Below, piece by piece: positions 63,042 to 63,118 of a stretch of 63,118 nt of DNA. This stretch comes from Bacillota bacterium. Lineage in GTDB: Bacteria; Bacillota; Clostridia; Peptostreptococcales; Anaerovoracaceae. How positions within the stretch are numbered: the first letter of the stretch is position 1; every line of letters begins with the position of its first letter. The DNA lies in NCBI GenBank assembly GCA_021769295.1, contig JAETTD010000012.1:1-63118 (forward strand), written 5' to 3'. A model generated the notes under the pieces. That model was not told where the DNA came from. It saw only the letters and a list, made by a program, of their open reading frames with translations, and ran no database searches. The position numbers were made by a program, and so were the translations under genes.

Positions 63042-63118
63042 TTATGCTACCTTTGCCGGTGGTAACCCACCATTAAATGAATGTGGTCGCTGATTGTTGT
63101 ACCAGCCATAAGCATAGC
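63042..63118 (-). CDS. IS3-type transposase, C-terminal end (cut by window edge)
   Basis: The minus strand from the window end encodes YAYGWYNNQRPHSFNGGLPP followed by AKVA and a stop at 63042. This is the end of the rve/DDE integrase domain (WYNxxRPH box) of IS3-family OrfB. The IS end must lie to the left of the stop, somewhere in 62940-63041, but I cannot place its inverted repeat with one end only. Confidence 0.85.
   Translation of the reverse strand, partial: YAYGWYNNQRPHSFNGGLPPAKVA

Overview
The window is chromosomal DNA of a low-to-moderate-GC Gram-positive anaerobe, most likely a clostridium of the Eubacteriales/Peptostreptococcales (possibly Anaerovoracaceae; the family is a guess). 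The evidence is the gene order cysE-cysS-mrnC-thyA-dfrA-rlmB-sigH followed by tRNA-Thr and tuf, a sporulation-type SigH, CarD, a YacL-type PIN/TRAM protein, AddB in place of RecBCD, ornithine racemase, strong AGGAGG ribosome binding sites and classical TTGACA/TATAAT promoters. Most housekeeping genes lie on the minus strand in tightly packed operons.

Layout. 1-720: start of tuf and a small lipoprotein. 720-4490: an accessory island between tuf and tRNA-Thr, with an integrase remnant, an AlbA_2/Schlafen-type ATP-binding regulator and an XRE regulator paired with an unknown protein. 4490-16100: tRNA-Thr and a long minus-strand housekeeping run (sigH, rlmB, dfrA, thyA, mrnC, cysS, cysE, cyclophilin, split chromate transporter, proS, ispDF, PIN/TRAM, carD). 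16230-19420: a membrane-anchored GH25 protein and a two-component system. 19464-19654: a minisatellite and a GTATAC-rich repeat.

19716-33393: a phage-derived block holding only regulation, tail and lysis genes (ImmR/ImmA-like pair, tail tube, gpG/gpGT chaperones with a -1 frameshift site, holin, tape measure, tail tip, fibre, endolysin). No capsid, portal, terminase, replication or integrase gene is visible. It is a candidate F-type (flexible) tailocin or a decayed prophage. It carries an apparent type I toxin-antitoxin locus, a plus-strand cargo gene, a G10 tract inside the fibre gene and duplicated fibre-tip cassettes.

33534-46035: an AraC regulator with a DUF2000 protein, radA, an EF-G-like GTPase, an EamA transporter, asnS, lysS-greA, ornithine racemase, deoD and a GNAT enzyme. 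46041-53304: prfB (with its +1 frameshift), tex, ppaX and addB in one operon. 53833-58290: a GntR-ABC operon with two membrane-anchored-protein/permease pairs. 58624-62655: secA and a CNNM/CBS protein. The window ends inside an IS3-type transposase.

The most unusual content is non-coding: four 35-nt hairpins at an exact 62-bp period (36298-36518); two collinear inverted copies of a 120-bp GTATAC element (19534-19654, 58382-58501), each beside a minisatellite; TTGGC/GCCAA hairpins at two loci; and the putative type I toxin-antitoxin locus at 27380-27639.
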